A stretch of DNA of 64,000 nt, taken from M0108 sp964523415. GTDB taxonomy: Bacteria; Pseudomonadota; Gammaproteobacteria; Chromatiales; Chromatiaceae. Within the stretch, counting starts at the first letter, position 1, and each line of letters opens with the position of its first letter. Shown in pieces: positions 42,432-51,612 of this stretch. Location: NCBI GenBank assembly GCA_964523415.1, contig CAZFZB010000001.1, forward strand, positions 1-64,000, written 5' to 3'. The notes beneath the pieces were generated by a model. The model was not told the origin of the DNA and made no database searches. It saw only the letters and a list, made by a program, of their open reading frames with translations. The position numbers and the translations under genes were made by a program.

Positions 42432-43019
42432 ATGTTATTTTTGAAACTTATCATTGCGTTTGCGCCATGGCTTGCATTCCTGTTAATTGCTCACGACAGC
42501 CTCTTTCGTCTCAAACTCGGGTTACTAACCGCCCTGGTTCTGAGCATCGCAATGGGTCTTGCCCGGCTGCATCGGGGTATAATTTTATGGGTAGGGTTGG
42601 CCTTTTTTTCATGCGCCACACTCGCAGTTAATGTTTTTAATAACATGGGGGCGGTAAAATACATGGGGATCATTGCCTCGGGTACCCTGGCTATAAGTAC
42701 CTGGCTAACCCTAATTACTAAAAGGCCCTTTACAATGGAATACGCCAAGGAACACACGGAACCGTCATTATGGAATAGTCCTATCTTCGTTAGAACAAAC
42801 ATGCTTCTGACTGCAGCCTGGGGTACCACCTTCACTATCAACGCGCTGTTAGCCTGGGGCAAGATGGAGCATTTGTTCCTGACTGAATCGGCTTACGAGA
42901 TAATCAGCTACACCTTGATGCTTGGAACCGCCGGCTTTACGACTTGGTACCCGGGTCACATACGTCAAAAAACCGGAACCAGCGTCAATTCCGCCTCGAA
43001 AACAGGGATAGCGGACTGA
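42432..43019 (+). CDS. Small membrane protein, septation-protein-like
   Basis: 195 residues with five or six membrane helices (about 3-20, 25-43, 48-66, 72-92, 120-140, 152-170). The motif TKRPFTMEYAKEHTEPSLWNSPIFVRTNMLLTAAWG is a conserved cytoplasmic loop in a family often annotated as IspZ-like or unknown. It has no known function that I can name. More AT-rich than its neighbours, and it stands alone between two non-coding regions. GAGGACA lies 7 bases before ATG. Confidence 0.7.
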   Translation: MLFLKLIIAFAPWLAFLLIAHDSLFRLKLGLLTALVLSIAMGLARLHRGIILWVGLAFFSCATLAVNVFNNMGAVKYMGIIASGTLAISTWLTLITKRPFTMEYAKEHTEPSLWNSPIFVRTNMLLTAAWGTTFTINALLAWGKMEHLFLTESAYEIISYTLMLGTAGFTTWYPGHIRQKTGTSVNSASKTGIAD

Positions 43020-43551
43020 GCCTATCAGACCGGTTCCGGGTGATCGAGCCCCGGAGGTGATGTCGTCGAAGGGGGGTAACTGCAGGATTCAGGTCGACTG
43101 CCAGGAGGCCTCAGGTCGCGAATTCTTTTTGGGTCATGAAGCGATGCGCGACCTCGCTGAAGGACTCCGGAGCCAGACCACATGAACCTTTGTCAGTACA
43201 AGAAGGCCACGACCACCTGACCATCCGCCAGAACCCGCGAGAAGCAACCAAGTTGAAGTCGTATACCTTTGGTTCAGACCCCCTTGCTGACCCCGACTCG
43301 CACAACTCGCCCCCCATCGATTCAACGAGGGCATTTACCCCTCTTCATGCCCATCTCAATGAAAATCGCCCCCTTTGCCGCCATGTTGAGCAATGGGTTT
43401 CCTGCAGTTCCAGACCTGGTTCGTCAGGGTGACTGGTAATAGGCACAACTCCCTAGCCAGCAAGAGAATATGATATGCACGGGTCCTCGCTATACCCTAT
43501 AGGGTCGGGGCCTCAGGCTCAAGTCCCCCTGATTCTATATTTTGGATAAGC
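43020..43551. other. 532-bp intergenic region with no recognised gene
   Basis: Two short frames (minus 43111-43317 and plus 43136-43432) lack a ribosome site and known motifs. CTATACCCTATAGGGTC at about 43488-43504 is a partial dyad (CCCTATAGGG). No terminator or promoter is convincing. Confidence 0.45.
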
Positions 43552-44820
43552 ATGAAAATCTATAATCTCTTCCCTCTGCTGGCGGGGCCGTTCAGTAACT
43601 GGACGCCCCATTTAGAACGCGCGGCGGCCATGGGCTTTGACTGGATCTTCGTGAACCCGATACAACCTACTGGACAGTCAGGGAGCCTCTATTCGATCAG
43701 CGACTATTTTGGAGTTAATCCGGCGCTGCTGGCCGCTGGTTCGCGCAAACGACCCGAAACCCAGGTTCGGGATATGCTCAAGGTTGCCGAGAGGCTGGGC
43801 CTGCGCCTCATGATCGATCTGGTCATCAACCACTGTGCCGTGGACTCCCCCCTCACCCAGACTCACCCGGATTGGTTTAAGCGCGAAGGTGGGCGCATTG
43901 CCCATCCCTTTTGCCTGGAGCAGGACGGACGTAAGGTGGTTTGGGAGGACTTGGCTCAGTTCGATCATAGCTATTCACCGGATGCCAAGGGTTTGCGTGA
44001 ATACACCGGCAAACTGGTGGAGCATCTGATCGACCTGGGGTTCGCGGGGTTCCGCTGTGATGCAGCTTATCAGATCCCGACTGAGTTCTGGCGGCGTCTG
44101 ATCAAGGACACCCGACGCCAACATCCTGGTGTGATTTTTGTCGCCGAGACCCTTGGCTGCTCACCAGAACAGACGCGACAGACTGCCGCTGCGGGTTTTG
44201 ACGCCATCTTTAACAGCGCCAAGTGGTGGGATTTTTACAGTCCCTGGCTACTGGAACAATACGAACTCACACGCCAGATCGCACCCTCCATCGGGTTTCC
44301 CGAGAGTCACGATACGGGACGCCTCTTTGTGGAGTCTGGATGCAATGTGAACGCCCTCAAGCAGCGTTACCTCTTTACCGCCCTCTTCTCCACGGGTGTC
44401 ATGATGCCTATGGGGTATGAGTTTGGCTTTCAACGTCCGCTGCATGTGGTCAAGACCCGACCAGAGGATTGGGAACCGCCAGCAGTGGATTTGACCGCCT
44501 TCATCACGGCCGTCAATCGCATCAAGGCTGATTATCCTGTCTTTCGCGAGGATGGACTGATACAGCGCCTGGAATCCTTCAACCCCGCCGTCCTGCTACT
44601 CTGGCAGGCTTCCACCCAAGGCCATGGCCAGGCCCTGTTGGTGTTGAACAAGGACCCTTGGAACCGCCAGCATTTTCATTGCGACGACCTCTACCGGTTG
44701 GTGCAGGCCCCGCCTCCCCTCCTCGATGTCTCACCGGAGTGGGCCATGGACTTTCTACCAACCCCTTTTGATTTCGAACTGGATCCCGGCATGGCGCGCG
44801 TATTCGTCACCCGCCCCTGA
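43552..44820 (+). CDS. Alpha-amylase-family (GH13) enzyme
   Basis: 422 residues. The four conserved regions are visible: region I D89-LVIN-H94, region II GFRCD170 (nucleophile D170), region III VAET199 (acid/base E199), region IV ESHD254 (H253-D254). The N-terminal FVNPIQPTGQSGSLYSISDYFGVNP is typical of barrel domains that act on short alpha-glucans. The protein is shorter than many amylases and has only a small C-terminal beta domain. No signal peptide, so it acts in the cytoplasm. Specificity (amylase, glucanotransferase, phosphorylase-like) is not decided by sequence alone. A Lon N-domain gene starts 20 bases later. Confidence 0.9.
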   Translation: MKIYNLFPLLAGPFSNWTPHLERAAAMGFDWIFVNPIQPTGQSGSLYSISDYFGVNPALLAAGSRKRPETQVRDMLKVAERLGLRLMIDLVINHCAVDSPLTQTHPDWFKREGGRIAHPFCLEQDGRKVVWEDLAQFDHSYSPDAKGLREYTGKLVEHLIDLGFAGFRCDAAYQIPTEFWRRLIKDTRRQHPGVIFVAETLGCSPEQTRQTAAAGFDAIFNSAKWWDFYSPWLLEQYELTRQIAPSIGFPESHDTGRLFVESGCNVNALKQRYLFTALFSTGVMMPMGYEFGFQRPLHVVKTRPEDWEPPAVDLTAFITAVNRIKADYPVFREDGLIQRLESFNPAVLLLWQASTQGHGQALLVLNKDPWNRQHFHCDDLYRLVQAPPPLLDVSPEWAMDFLPTPFDFELDPGMARVFVTRP

Positions 44821-44840
44821 CCGGCCCCGGAGTTATTGCC

Positions 44841-45500
44841 ATGCCATCGCCCTTCATGCCCAGGTTCGCCGACTTGCCAGCGGAATTGCCCATCTTCCCG
44901 CTCGCTGGGGCCGTGGCCATGCCGGGGATACAACTGCCCCTGAATATCTACGAGCAGCAATACCTCAACATGATCCAGGATGTGCTGGCAACCGATCACC
45001 TCATCGGTATGATCCAGCCCTTGAGTGGCCCAGAGGAGGTCGAGGTCCCTCCCCTACACCGGGTCGGTTGCGCTGGACGAGTCACCTCCTACAGTGAGAC
45101 CAATGATGGGCGTGTCGTTATCGTCCTCACGGGGGTGTGCCGTTTCGAGGTCCAAGGGGAGCTGGAGGAGACCCGCGGCTACCGTCGCGTCCGCGCGGTT
45201 TGGAGTCGCTTCACCAACGATTTTCTGCCAGAGGTCGGTCACCTGGTAAACCGCGATCGTTTTCTTACCTCCTTGCGCACCTATGTACGACCCCGTGGAG
45301 TCGAGATCCCTTGGGACGACCTAAAGGGTATGGAAGATATTGATTTGATAAATCTTCTGACCGCTCACCTGCCCCTGCCACCTGAGGACAAACAGGCCTT
45401 GATCGAGACCGTCGACTTGGCGGACCGAGCCGAGCTCATGCGCGGCCTCATGGACATGGCCTCGGCTTCCAGCGTAGAGGGCGTCGAACAGCGACATTGA
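44841..45500 (+). CDS. Lon N-terminal (LON) substrate-binding domain protein
   Basis: 219 residues, no protease or AAA domain. PAELPIFPLAGAVAMPGIQLPLNIYEQQYLNMI is the beta-rich start of the LON domain, and GRVTSYSETNDGRVVIVLTGVCRFEVQ is its core. Such stand-alone LON proteins bind peptides or act as adaptors; the biological role is unknown. It follows the GH13 gene by 20 bases and is likely cotranscribed. GGAGTTATTGCC precedes the ATG. Confidence 0.9.
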   Translation: MPSPFMPRFADLPAELPIFPLAGAVAMPGIQLPLNIYEQQYLNMIQDVLATDHLIGMIQPLSGPEEVEVPPLHRVGCAGRVTSYSETNDGRVVIVLTGVCRFEVQGELEETRGYRRVRAVWSRFTNDFLPEVGHLVNRDRFLTSLRTYVRPRGVEIPWDDLKGMEDIDLINLLTAHLPLPPEDKQALIETVDLADRAELMRGLMDMASASSVEGVEQRH

Positions 45501-45595
45501 TTGGGCTAAGGTGAAGCCGAGAAGAGCACAACCACACTCGCGGGTCTGAGTAAACCGAGCGCCCCGCCAACTCCCATGTGATTCAGGCTTGGACG

Positions 45596-46255
45596 CTATG
45601 GGGTTCCCGAGAAATATCCAGACGCCCCCAGGACATCGGGACCGAAGACGATCTTCCCGACGGTGCCATCGTCCAGATAGAGGCCACCGATCCCGTCACG
45701 TCCGTTGCGATCGCGGACAATCTGGGCCTTACCCTTTATTCCATTGGTGCATTTAACCTGGAAAACGGCCTGGGAGTCGCCCATGAAGGCATCGTAGTCA
45801 CCCTGGCAGCCGAGGCGTTCATTGTTTGCCTGAAAGTGGGCGGCGAAGGGCTGAGACCAATAGTTACCAAGGAGGATTTCATTACCGACCAGGACAGCAA
45901 AGGGACCCGAAGTGGATTCCCCAGGTACCTTAGGTTGGCGTTGGGTCTGTCGATAATGGGCCCAAGTACGATTAACACAAGTGGTATAGTCCCCAGGATC
46001 GAGGTGACCGCATAGGAGGTCACCATATTCCTCGACCGTTACAGGGGAATAGACGGCACCCCAGCGTGCCGGCTCATCCGTGGTCCCAAAACCGGCGAAG
46101 ATGCCGCAAAATCCCGAGGGCTGGTTAGCCGTTCCATCAAAGCGGTTGAATTCGGTGGCCGGACGGCGGCTACAACAGCCGGATACCCCCACCCCCACAC
46201 CGAGTAGCAGGACAAGCCAGACCCTCCAAGCACCCGCTCCGTTCAGCTCCGACAT
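45596..46255 (-). CDS. Putative lipoprotein of unknown function
   Basis: 219 residues from ATG 46255, with GGAG before it inside the end of the upstream gene. Lipobox VSGC puts lipidated C27. The mature part is polar with several Cys (GFCGIF, LLCGHL, TTCVNRTW, LGCQGD, VKCTNG) and Gly/Asp-rich C-terminal strands. No family recognised. It starts 5 bases after the 2OG-oxygenase stop on the same strand, so the two are translationally coupled. Confidence 0.65.
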   Translation of the reverse strand: MSELNGAGAWRVWLVLLLGVGVGVSGCCSRRPATEFNRFDGTANQPSGFCGIFAGFGTTDEPARWGAVYSPVTVEEYGDLLCGHLDPGDYTTCVNRTWAHYRQTQRQPKVPGESTSGPFAVLVGNEILLGNYWSQPFAAHFQANNERLGCQGDYDAFMGDSQAVFQVKCTNGIKGKAQIVRDRNGRDGIGGLYLDDGTVGKIVFGPDVLGASGYFSGTP

Positions 46256-46259
46256 GAGC

Positions 46260-46934
46260 CTACAACTCCGCCCACATGCGCACCAAGTTGGCATAAGACC
46301 TGTCCACATAGCCGGTGGTGGGCGTGCCCGGCGCCTCCCTGAGCAGGGTCTCGCGGGCAAGGTTAAGCTCATAAAGTAGTTCACGGCGGGCGGCATCGCG
46401 GACATAGCTCTGTATCCAGGTCAAGGCCACCAGGCGCTCGCCGCGGGTAACCGGGGCCACCTGGTGAAGGCTAGCGGAGGGATAAACCACGGCATCACCT
46501 GCCGGAAGCTTGACCTGCTGATCCCCGAAAGGGGTACGTACCACCAGTTCGCCACCCTCATAGCCATCCGGGGAGGTGAGAAAGATGGTCATGGAGACAT
46601 CGGTACGAAAGCGCGGCCCGTTGGTGCCCATGATGGGATCGTCGACATGATCGCCATAGGTCATGCCCGGTTCATAGCGGGCGATGATGGGATCGGCGAC
46701 CCGATACGGCAGGGCGCCGAAGCGAAAGGTCTCGTTATGCCCCAAGCTAGCCATAATGACGCGGATCAGCCGTCCTCTACGCTGCTCGTCGGCTTGGAGT
46801 TCAAGGTTGTTCTTGACATGGGCGGCAGCAAAACCGGCACTCAGGCGGCCATCGACAAAGGAAGCACCCCGGAGGATCTCATGAATCTTGGCCACTTGGG
46901 CAGTGTTGAGCAGGCCAGGGATGGTGAGGAGCAT
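46260..46934 (-). CDS. PKHD-type Fe(II)/2-oxoglutarate hydroxylase (YbiX/PiuC-like)
   Basis: 224 residues from ATG 46934 (MLLTIPGLLNTAQV). Jelly-roll ligands: H96 and D98 in YGDHVDDPIMG, H157 in SASLHQVAPV, and R167 for 2-oxoglutarate in TRGERLVAL. This fits the PKHD/PiuC group often found near iron-uptake receptors, although none is here. The longer frame upstream overlaps the divergent gene and is rejected. Followed immediately by the lipoprotein gene. Confidence 0.93.
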   Translation of the reverse strand: MLLTIPGLLNTAQVAKIHEILRGASFVDGRLSAGFAAAHVKNNLELQADEQRRGRLIRVIMASLGHNETFRFGALPYRVADPIIARYEPGMTYGDHVDDPIMGTNGPRFRTDVSMTIFLTSPDGYEGGELVVRTPFGDQQVKLPAGDAVVYPSASLHQVAPVTRGERLVALTWIQSYVRDAARRELLYELNLARETLLREAPGTPTTGYVDRSYANLVRMWAEL

Positions 46935-47052
46935 CAGGGCTTGTCCCCCAATATACAGGGTGAGAAGGGTACGGCGGCAAGTACCGGGGCGGGTCAGGAC
47001 CCTTATTCTGATAGAATGCCTTTTTTCGTTCACTCGCGAAAGGGAAAAGGAG

Positions 47053-47655
47053 ATGCTCCTCAAAGCCATCATCGAGGATCAAGAATTTAGTCTGGAAGTT
47101 CCTGACCAGGTCATTAGGGAGGGCGAGGCCTTTTTCGCCAAGATGGACGCCGACATGGATCAGGGTTGGCAGATGAGTCGTGATTGGGTCGCCAACCCCA
47201 GTCCGGTCGAGCGCTGCCAGATCGTTGGCGACAAACTCCTGACGGCACTGGAGAAGGAGAATACCAAACTTGGCATCTTGATGGCCGGCTACATCCTTAC
47301 CCGCCTTCCCGGCGTGGAATCCGTCACCCTGGACACCCACGGCGAGATGCAAAATAGCCTGTTTACGGTGGCCGCCAACCCCGCCACGACGCCACAGGCC
47401 ACGGATCTGGCTACGACCAGTTTTCTGCCCACGCCCGCGCCCCTGGGACTGAATAAGTTCCAAGCCATGGAACAGGCGGGTAACGACATTACCCAGGTCT
47501 TCAAGGTTGGGAAGGGCTACCGCTTTTCCGTTTACGACCATGCCAGGAGCCAATGGCAGGATGGCCCCCTGGTGACCCAAGAGGCCGACGCCGAACGCCT
47601 GCGTCAGGCTGCCTTTAAGGCCCGCTTCGAATCCTTGCAGCAAAAGTCAGGCTGA
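47053..47655 (+). CDS. Conserved hypothetical protein
   Basis: 200 residues from ATG 47053, with AAAAGGAG directly before it and AGGG 8 bases upstream. No signal peptide or membrane segment. The first half is helical (VPDQVIREGEAFFAKMDADMDQGWQMSRDWV); the segment LEKENTKLGILMAGYILTRLPGV follows. A Thr/Pro-rich middle (TPQATDLATTSFLPTPAP) links to a C-terminal half with a VFKVGKGYRFSVYDHA strand. I think relatives occur in sulfur-oxidising gammaproteobacteria, but no function is known. It converges on pnp. Confidence 0.7.
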   Translation: MLLKAIIEDQEFSLEVPDQVIREGEAFFAKMDADMDQGWQMSRDWVANPSPVERCQIVGDKLLTALEKENTKLGILMAGYILTRLPGVESVTLDTHGEMQNSLFTVAANPATTPQATDLATTSFLPTPAPLGLNKFQAMEQAGNDITQVFKVGKGYRFSVYDHARSQWQDGPLVTQEADAERLRQAAFKARFESLQQKSG

Positions 47656-47816
47656 ACACAGGGCCGTGAAGCTCTCCAAATCCCAGCTGACAAGCTTAGG
47701 GGTGCCAGAAAGGCCGGCTCAGCGCTGCTTTCGGACTCCAACATATCCTTCTCGGTGCGGGGTTGCAGAACCCAGGTACTGAACCTTCCCCGTCGGCCTG
47801 GAAGCTTGTGACAATA

Positions 47817-47838
47817 GAGGGGCCTTACGGCCCCTTTC
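47817..47838. terminator. Putative terminator hairpin at the end of pnp
   Basis: AGGGGCC (47818-47824) and GGCCCCT (47829-47835) around a TTAC loop. On the minus strand it follows the pnp stop by about 25 bases; the U-tract is weak (CTATTGT). It may serve both pnp and the convergent gene. Confidence 0.45.
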
Positions 47839-47858
47839 TCGCTTATAGGGATTGTGAA

Positions 47859-49946
47859 CTAACCCTGTTCCAGCGCCTTCATACTAAGGCGGATGCGGCC
47901 CTGCTTATCCACTTCCAGGACCTTGACGCGGACGACATCGCCCTCGGCCAACTTATCGCTGACGTTCTGGACACGTTCCTCACTGATCTGGGAAATATGG
48001 ACCAGGCCGTCGCGACCGGGGAGGATGGTGACGAAGGCGCCAAAATCCATGAGACGCGCCACACGACCCTCATAAATGGCGCCTACTTCGACATCGGCGG
48101 TGATGAGTTCGATCCGGCGCTTGGCCTCCTCGCCAGCACTCTTGATGACCGAGAAAATCTTGACCAGACCATTGTCGTTGATATCGATAGTGGCACCTGT
48201 CTCCTCGGTGATGGCACGGATGACGGAGCCTCCCTTGCCAATGACGTCGCGGATTTTTTCCGGGTGGATCTTGAACTCGATGATGCGCGGGGCGTGCTCG
48301 GACATCTGGGCACGGTGGGAGCCGATGACCTTGTTCATTTCACCCAGGATGTGCAGACGACCAGCCTTGGCCTGATCCAGGGCGGTTTCCATGATCTCCC
48401 GGGTGATGCCCTCGATCTTGATGTCCATCTGCAAGGCATTGATGCCATCGGCGGTACCAGCGACCTTGAAATCCATATCGCCCAGATGATCCTCATCGCC
48501 CATGATATCGGTGAGAACGGCGAAGGCCTCGCCCTCCTTGATCAGCCCCATGGCAACGCCAGCCACGGCGCCCTTGACCGGTACGCCGGCGTCCATCAGC
48601 GACAGGCTGGTGCCGCAGACGCTGGCCATGGAACTGGAGCCATTGGACTCGGTGATCTCCGAGACCACGCGTACTGAGTAGGGGAACTCCTCAATGCTCG
48701 GCATGCATGCGAGCACACCGCGCTTGGCCAACCGGCCATGGCCGATTTCGCGCCGCTTGGGACTACCGACACGACCCACCTCGCCCACGCAGAAGGGGGG
48801 AAAGTTGTAGTGGAGCATGAAGGACTCGCGGTGCTCCCCGTCCAGAGCATCGATGATTTGAGAATCCCTCTCGGTCCCCAGGGTGGTAATGACGAGGGCT
48901 TGCGTCTCGCCACGCGTAAAGAGGGCAGAACCGTGTGTGCGGGGCAGGACGCCGGTGCGGATGCTGATGGGGCGGACCGTCTTGGTGTCGCGGCCATCGA
49001 TGCGGGGCTCGCCAGCCAGGATGCGGCTGCGAACTATCTTCATCTCCAGCTTCTCGATGGCGCCATAAACCTGACTCTGGGTCCAGGCCGTACCCTCACC
49101 ACTGAGTTCAGCGTAAAGTTCGGTGCGAATGGCGTCCAAGGCATCGTAGCGGGCCATCTTCTCCTTGATGCGGTAGGCCTCACCCAGGCGATCAGCGGCG
49201 ATGGCCGCAACGGCCGCGGCCAGGGCCGGGTCGGTGGTAGCCGGTGTCCAGGACAGAGGCGGCTTATTGACCTCGGCTGCCAACTCGCGGATGGCCTGGA
49301 TAGCCACCTGCATCTGGGCATGGCCAAAAAGGACGGCGCCAAGCATGACCTCCTCGGACAGACCGCGGGCCTCGGATTCGACCATAAGCACCGCGTGTTC
49401 CGTGCCCGCAACGATCAGGTCCAGGTCGCTATCGGGCCCCAGACCAATTACGGAGGGGTTGAGAAGATACTCGCCATTTTTATAGCCAACCCGCGCCGCG
49501 GCGATGGGCCCATTGAAGGGTGCGCCGGAGATGGCCAGGGCCGCCGAGGCACCGATCATCGCCGGTACTTCGGGATTGACGGCGGGATTCAGGGATTTGA
49601 CCGTAGCGATGACCTGCACCTCGCGACCAAAGCCATCGGCGAAGAGCGGACGGATTGGGCGGTCGATGAGACGGGAGGTCAGGATCTCGTTCTCGCTGGG
49701 CCGGCCCTCACGGCGAAAAAAACCGCCAGGGATGCGGCCCGCCGCGTAGGTCTTCTCCTGATAGTCCACGGTTAGAGGCAGGAAGTCCTTGATCTCGGTG
49801 GCGCGCTTGTCTATCACGACAGTCACGAGAACAACGGTATCGTCGACATTGATCAGGACGGCGCCATCCGCCTGACGGGCGATCTCGCCCGTCTCCAAGG
49901 TCACGGTCTGGGCGCCCAATTGAAAGGTCTTTTTGATGTGAGTCAC
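47859..49946 (-). CDS. pnp: Polyribonucleotide nucleotidyltransferase (PNPase)
   Basis: 695 residues: two RNase PH domains, an all-helical domain, then KH (PEKIRDVIGKGGSVIRAITEETGATIDI) and S1 (VGAIYEGRVARLMDFGAFVTILPGRDGLVHISQI) RNA-binding domains. The second RNase PH domain has the phosphorolytic site (SNGSSSMASVCGTSL and MGDEDHLGDMDFKVAG). It degrades RNA 3' to 5' with phosphate and partners with RNase E. Last gene of the rimP-nusA-infB-rbfA-truB-rpsO-pnp unit. Its leader contains hairpins, as in E. coli, where PNPase autoregulates. Confidence 0.98.
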   Translation of the reverse strand: MTHIKKTFQLGAQTVTLETGEIARQADGAVLINVDDTVVLVTVVIDKRATEIKDFLPLTVDYQEKTYAAGRIPGGFFRREGRPSENEILTSRLIDRPIRPLFADGFGREVQVIATVKSLNPAVNPEVPAMIGASAALAISGAPFNGPIAAARVGYKNGEYLLNPSVIGLGPDSDLDLIVAGTEHAVLMVESEARGLSEEVMLGAVLFGHAQMQVAIQAIRELAAEVNKPPLSWTPATTDPALAAAVAAIAADRLGEAYRIKEKMARYDALDAIRTELYAELSGEGTAWTQSQVYGAIEKLEMKIVRSRILAGEPRIDGRDTKTVRPISIRTGVLPRTHGSALFTRGETQALVITTLGTERDSQIIDALDGEHRESFMLHYNFPPFCVGEVGRVGSPKRREIGHGRLAKRGVLACMPSIEEFPYSVRVVSEITESNGSSSMASVCGTSLSLMDAGVPVKGAVAGVAMGLIKEGEAFAVLTDIMGDEDHLGDMDFKVAGTADGINALQMDIKIEGITREIMETALDQAKAGRLHILGEMNKVIGSHRAQMSEHAPRIIEFKIHPEKIRDVIGKGGSVIRAITEETGATIDINDNGLVKIFSVIKSAGEEAKRRIELITADVEVGAIYEGRVARLMDFGAFVTILPGRDGLVHISQISEERVQNVSDKLAEGDVVRVKVLEVDKQGRIRLSMKALEQG

Positions 49947-50007
49947 TGGAGGTTCCTCGGGGCAATGTCAGGCCGGGGCGATATGCCGCCGTTAAGGGGC
50001 CTGGCGA

Positions 50008-50032
50008 CGCCGGCGGGGGTGTAGGGCCGGCG
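50008..50032 (-). other. Leader hairpin upstream of pnp
   Basis: CGCCGGC (50008-50014) and GCCGGCG (50026-50032) form a 7-bp GC stem with an 11-base loop, 62 bases before the pnp ATG. In E. coli a double-stranded leader is cut by RNase III for PNPase autoregulation. The parallel is inference. Confidence 0.4.
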
Positions 50033-50156
50033 CGATTCGGGATGAGGTACCGGAGTGCGGGACTGAGCCTGAAAGCCCATCCCGCGGCTTGACCCCGGAT
50101 AACGCAATGGGCAACATACCGGGCACCTCGCGATGCTAGGAGGCACCCAGATATCG

Positions 50157-50177
50157 AGGGACCCAGTTCGGGCCCCT
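50157..50177 (-). other. rpsO-pnp intergenic hairpin
   Basis: AGGGACCC (50157-50164) and GGGCCCCT (50170-50177) around AGTTC: an 8-bp stem with one G-U pair on the mRNA, 20 bases after the rpsO stop. No U-run follows, so read-through into pnp is expected. Confidence 0.45.
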
Positions 50178-50196
50178 GAGCTACCCATGACGAGGA

Positions 50197-50466
50197 TCAG
50201 CGGCGCAGACCCAGACGGGCGATCAACTCGCGATAGCGATCGACATTCTTGCCCTTAAGATAGTCAAGCAGCTTGCGGCGGGAGTTGACCATACGCACCA
50301 GACCACGACGGGAGTGATGGTCGCCCTTGTGCTGGGCAAAATGGTTACTCAGATCCAGGATCCGTGCTGTCAGCAGGGCCACCTGGACCTCAGGGGAACC
50401 CGTGTCCCCAGGTCCGCGCTTATAGTCCTCGATAACCTTGGCTTTATCGGCTGTGCTCATTGCCAT
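50197..50466 (-). CDS. rpsO: 30S ribosomal protein S15
   Basis: 89 residues: MAMSTADKAKVIEDYK, then the family signature LTARILDLSNHFAQHKGDHHSRRGLVRMVNSRRKLLDYLK and C-terminal RYRELIARLGLRR. GAGGAG lies about 8 bases before the ATG. S15 is a primary binder of 16S rRNA. It lies between truB and pnp in the usual order. Confidence 0.99.
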   Translation of the reverse strand: MAMSTADKAKVIEDYKRGPGDTGSPEVQVALLTARILDLSNHFAQHKGDHHSRRGLVRMVNSRRKLLDYLKGKNVDRYRELIARLGLRR

Positions 50467-50625
50467 GTTGTCTTACTCCTCTCAGGGTGTGACGACCGTG
50501 GCCCTTGACGGTGTTACCGTCAGCCCTCCGACAATGAGTTCAGGGGGCAGGGCCGTTTGTGAAGGACGACGGCCAGAAGGCCGGCCATCCCAAAAATGAT
50601 TCGGGTACTACAGCGATAACCGCCC

Positions 50626-51552
50626 CTACAAGAGACGTTTTGGCTGCACCTTGCCATCATCAAGGATGCAGCCTACCCCCAGAAAGTGACGGGAGGGATC
50701 GTACAGCCGCACCAGGCCCTCGGTCGGGGCCTGAGGCACCAGTACGGCCTGGCCCTGACGCAAATAAAAGGCGGCATCAGCGGTCAGTCGCACCGCTGGC
50801 CAATGATCCAGGGCCGTATCCAGGGGTAGCAACAAGGCGTCTAGGGCCAGCATGGAACCCTCCCGGCCCGCCAAAACGATCTCCTCGATTTCATCCAAGG
50901 TCACGAAGTGGCTCTCCGACTGAACATAGGGTCCAACCCCGGTACGGCGCAGGCCGATGACGTGACCTCCGCACCCTAGCAAGGCACCTAAATCCTCGGC
51001 CAGGGTACGCACATAGGTGCCCTTGGAGCAATGCACATCCAGTTCCAGTTCCGGTAGTGCCAAGTGGAGCAGGTCCAGGGCGTGTATGGTAACGGTGCGT
51101 GTCTGGCGCTCCACCTCGATACCTTGACGTGCGAGCTTATAGAGGCGCTCACCTTGGTGCTTGACCGCGGAATACATGGGTGGCAGTTGTTCTATGGGTC
51201 CCAGAAAGCGCTCGAGAACCGTCCGCACCCGCTCCTCGTTCACCCCTTCCAGGGGCCGCGTCTCCAGAACCTCGCCCTCGGCATCGGCAGTCGTGGTCGT
51301 TATGCCCAACCGAATCCTGACCCGATAATGCTTGTCGGCATCGAGCAGGTAGGTGGAAAACTTGGTCGCTCCACCCAGGCAAACCGGCAGCAAACCGGTC
51401 GCTAGAGGGTCTAGGCTCCCGGTATGGCCCGCCTTATTGGCCTGGTAAAGGCGTTTGACTCGCTGGAGGGCCTCGTTGGAGGTCAAGTTCAGCGGCTTAT
51501 CCAGCAGCAAAATGCCATCGATGTCGCGGCCGAGCCTACGCCGACGCCCCAT
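50626..51552 (-). CDS. truB: tRNA pseudouridine(55) synthase
   Basis: 308 residues. The catalytic Asp is D48 in the motif KAGHTGSLDPLATGLLPV. DIDGILLLDKPLNLTSN near the N-terminus is also diagnostic. The C-terminal half has the PUA-like domain. It makes pseudouridine 55 in the T-loop of tRNAs. Operon position between rbfA and rpsO. Start ATG 51552 lacks a strong Shine-Dalgarno. Confidence 0.98.
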   Translation of the reverse strand: MGRRRRLGRDIDGILLLDKPLNLTSNEALQRVKRLYQANKAGHTGSLDPLATGLLPVCLGGATKFSTYLLDADKHYRVRIRLGITTTTADAEGEVLETRPLEGVNEERVRTVLERFLGPIEQLPPMYSAVKHQGERLYKLARQGIEVERQTRTVTIHALDLLHLALPELELDVHCSKGTYVRTLAEDLGALLGCGGHVIGLRRTGVGPYVQSESHFVTLDEIEEIVLAGREGSMLALDALLLPLDTALDHWPAVRLTADAAFYLRQGQAVLVPQAPTEGLVRLYDPSRHFLGVGCILDDGKVQPKRLL

Positions 51553-51612
51553 AACTAACGATTCCTTAGATAAAAAATAGAAAGGTTCAATTGGGACCGG
51601 GACGACGACGTA

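Noticed and set aside
43111..43432. Overlapping short frames on both strands
   Set aside because: No ribosome site, motif or homology that I can recognise.
47763..48677. 304-codon plus-strand frame
   Set aside because: Antisense to pnp and overlaps its terminator hairpin.
48738..49775. 345-codon plus-strand frame
   Set aside because: Antisense to pnp; no recognisable motif.
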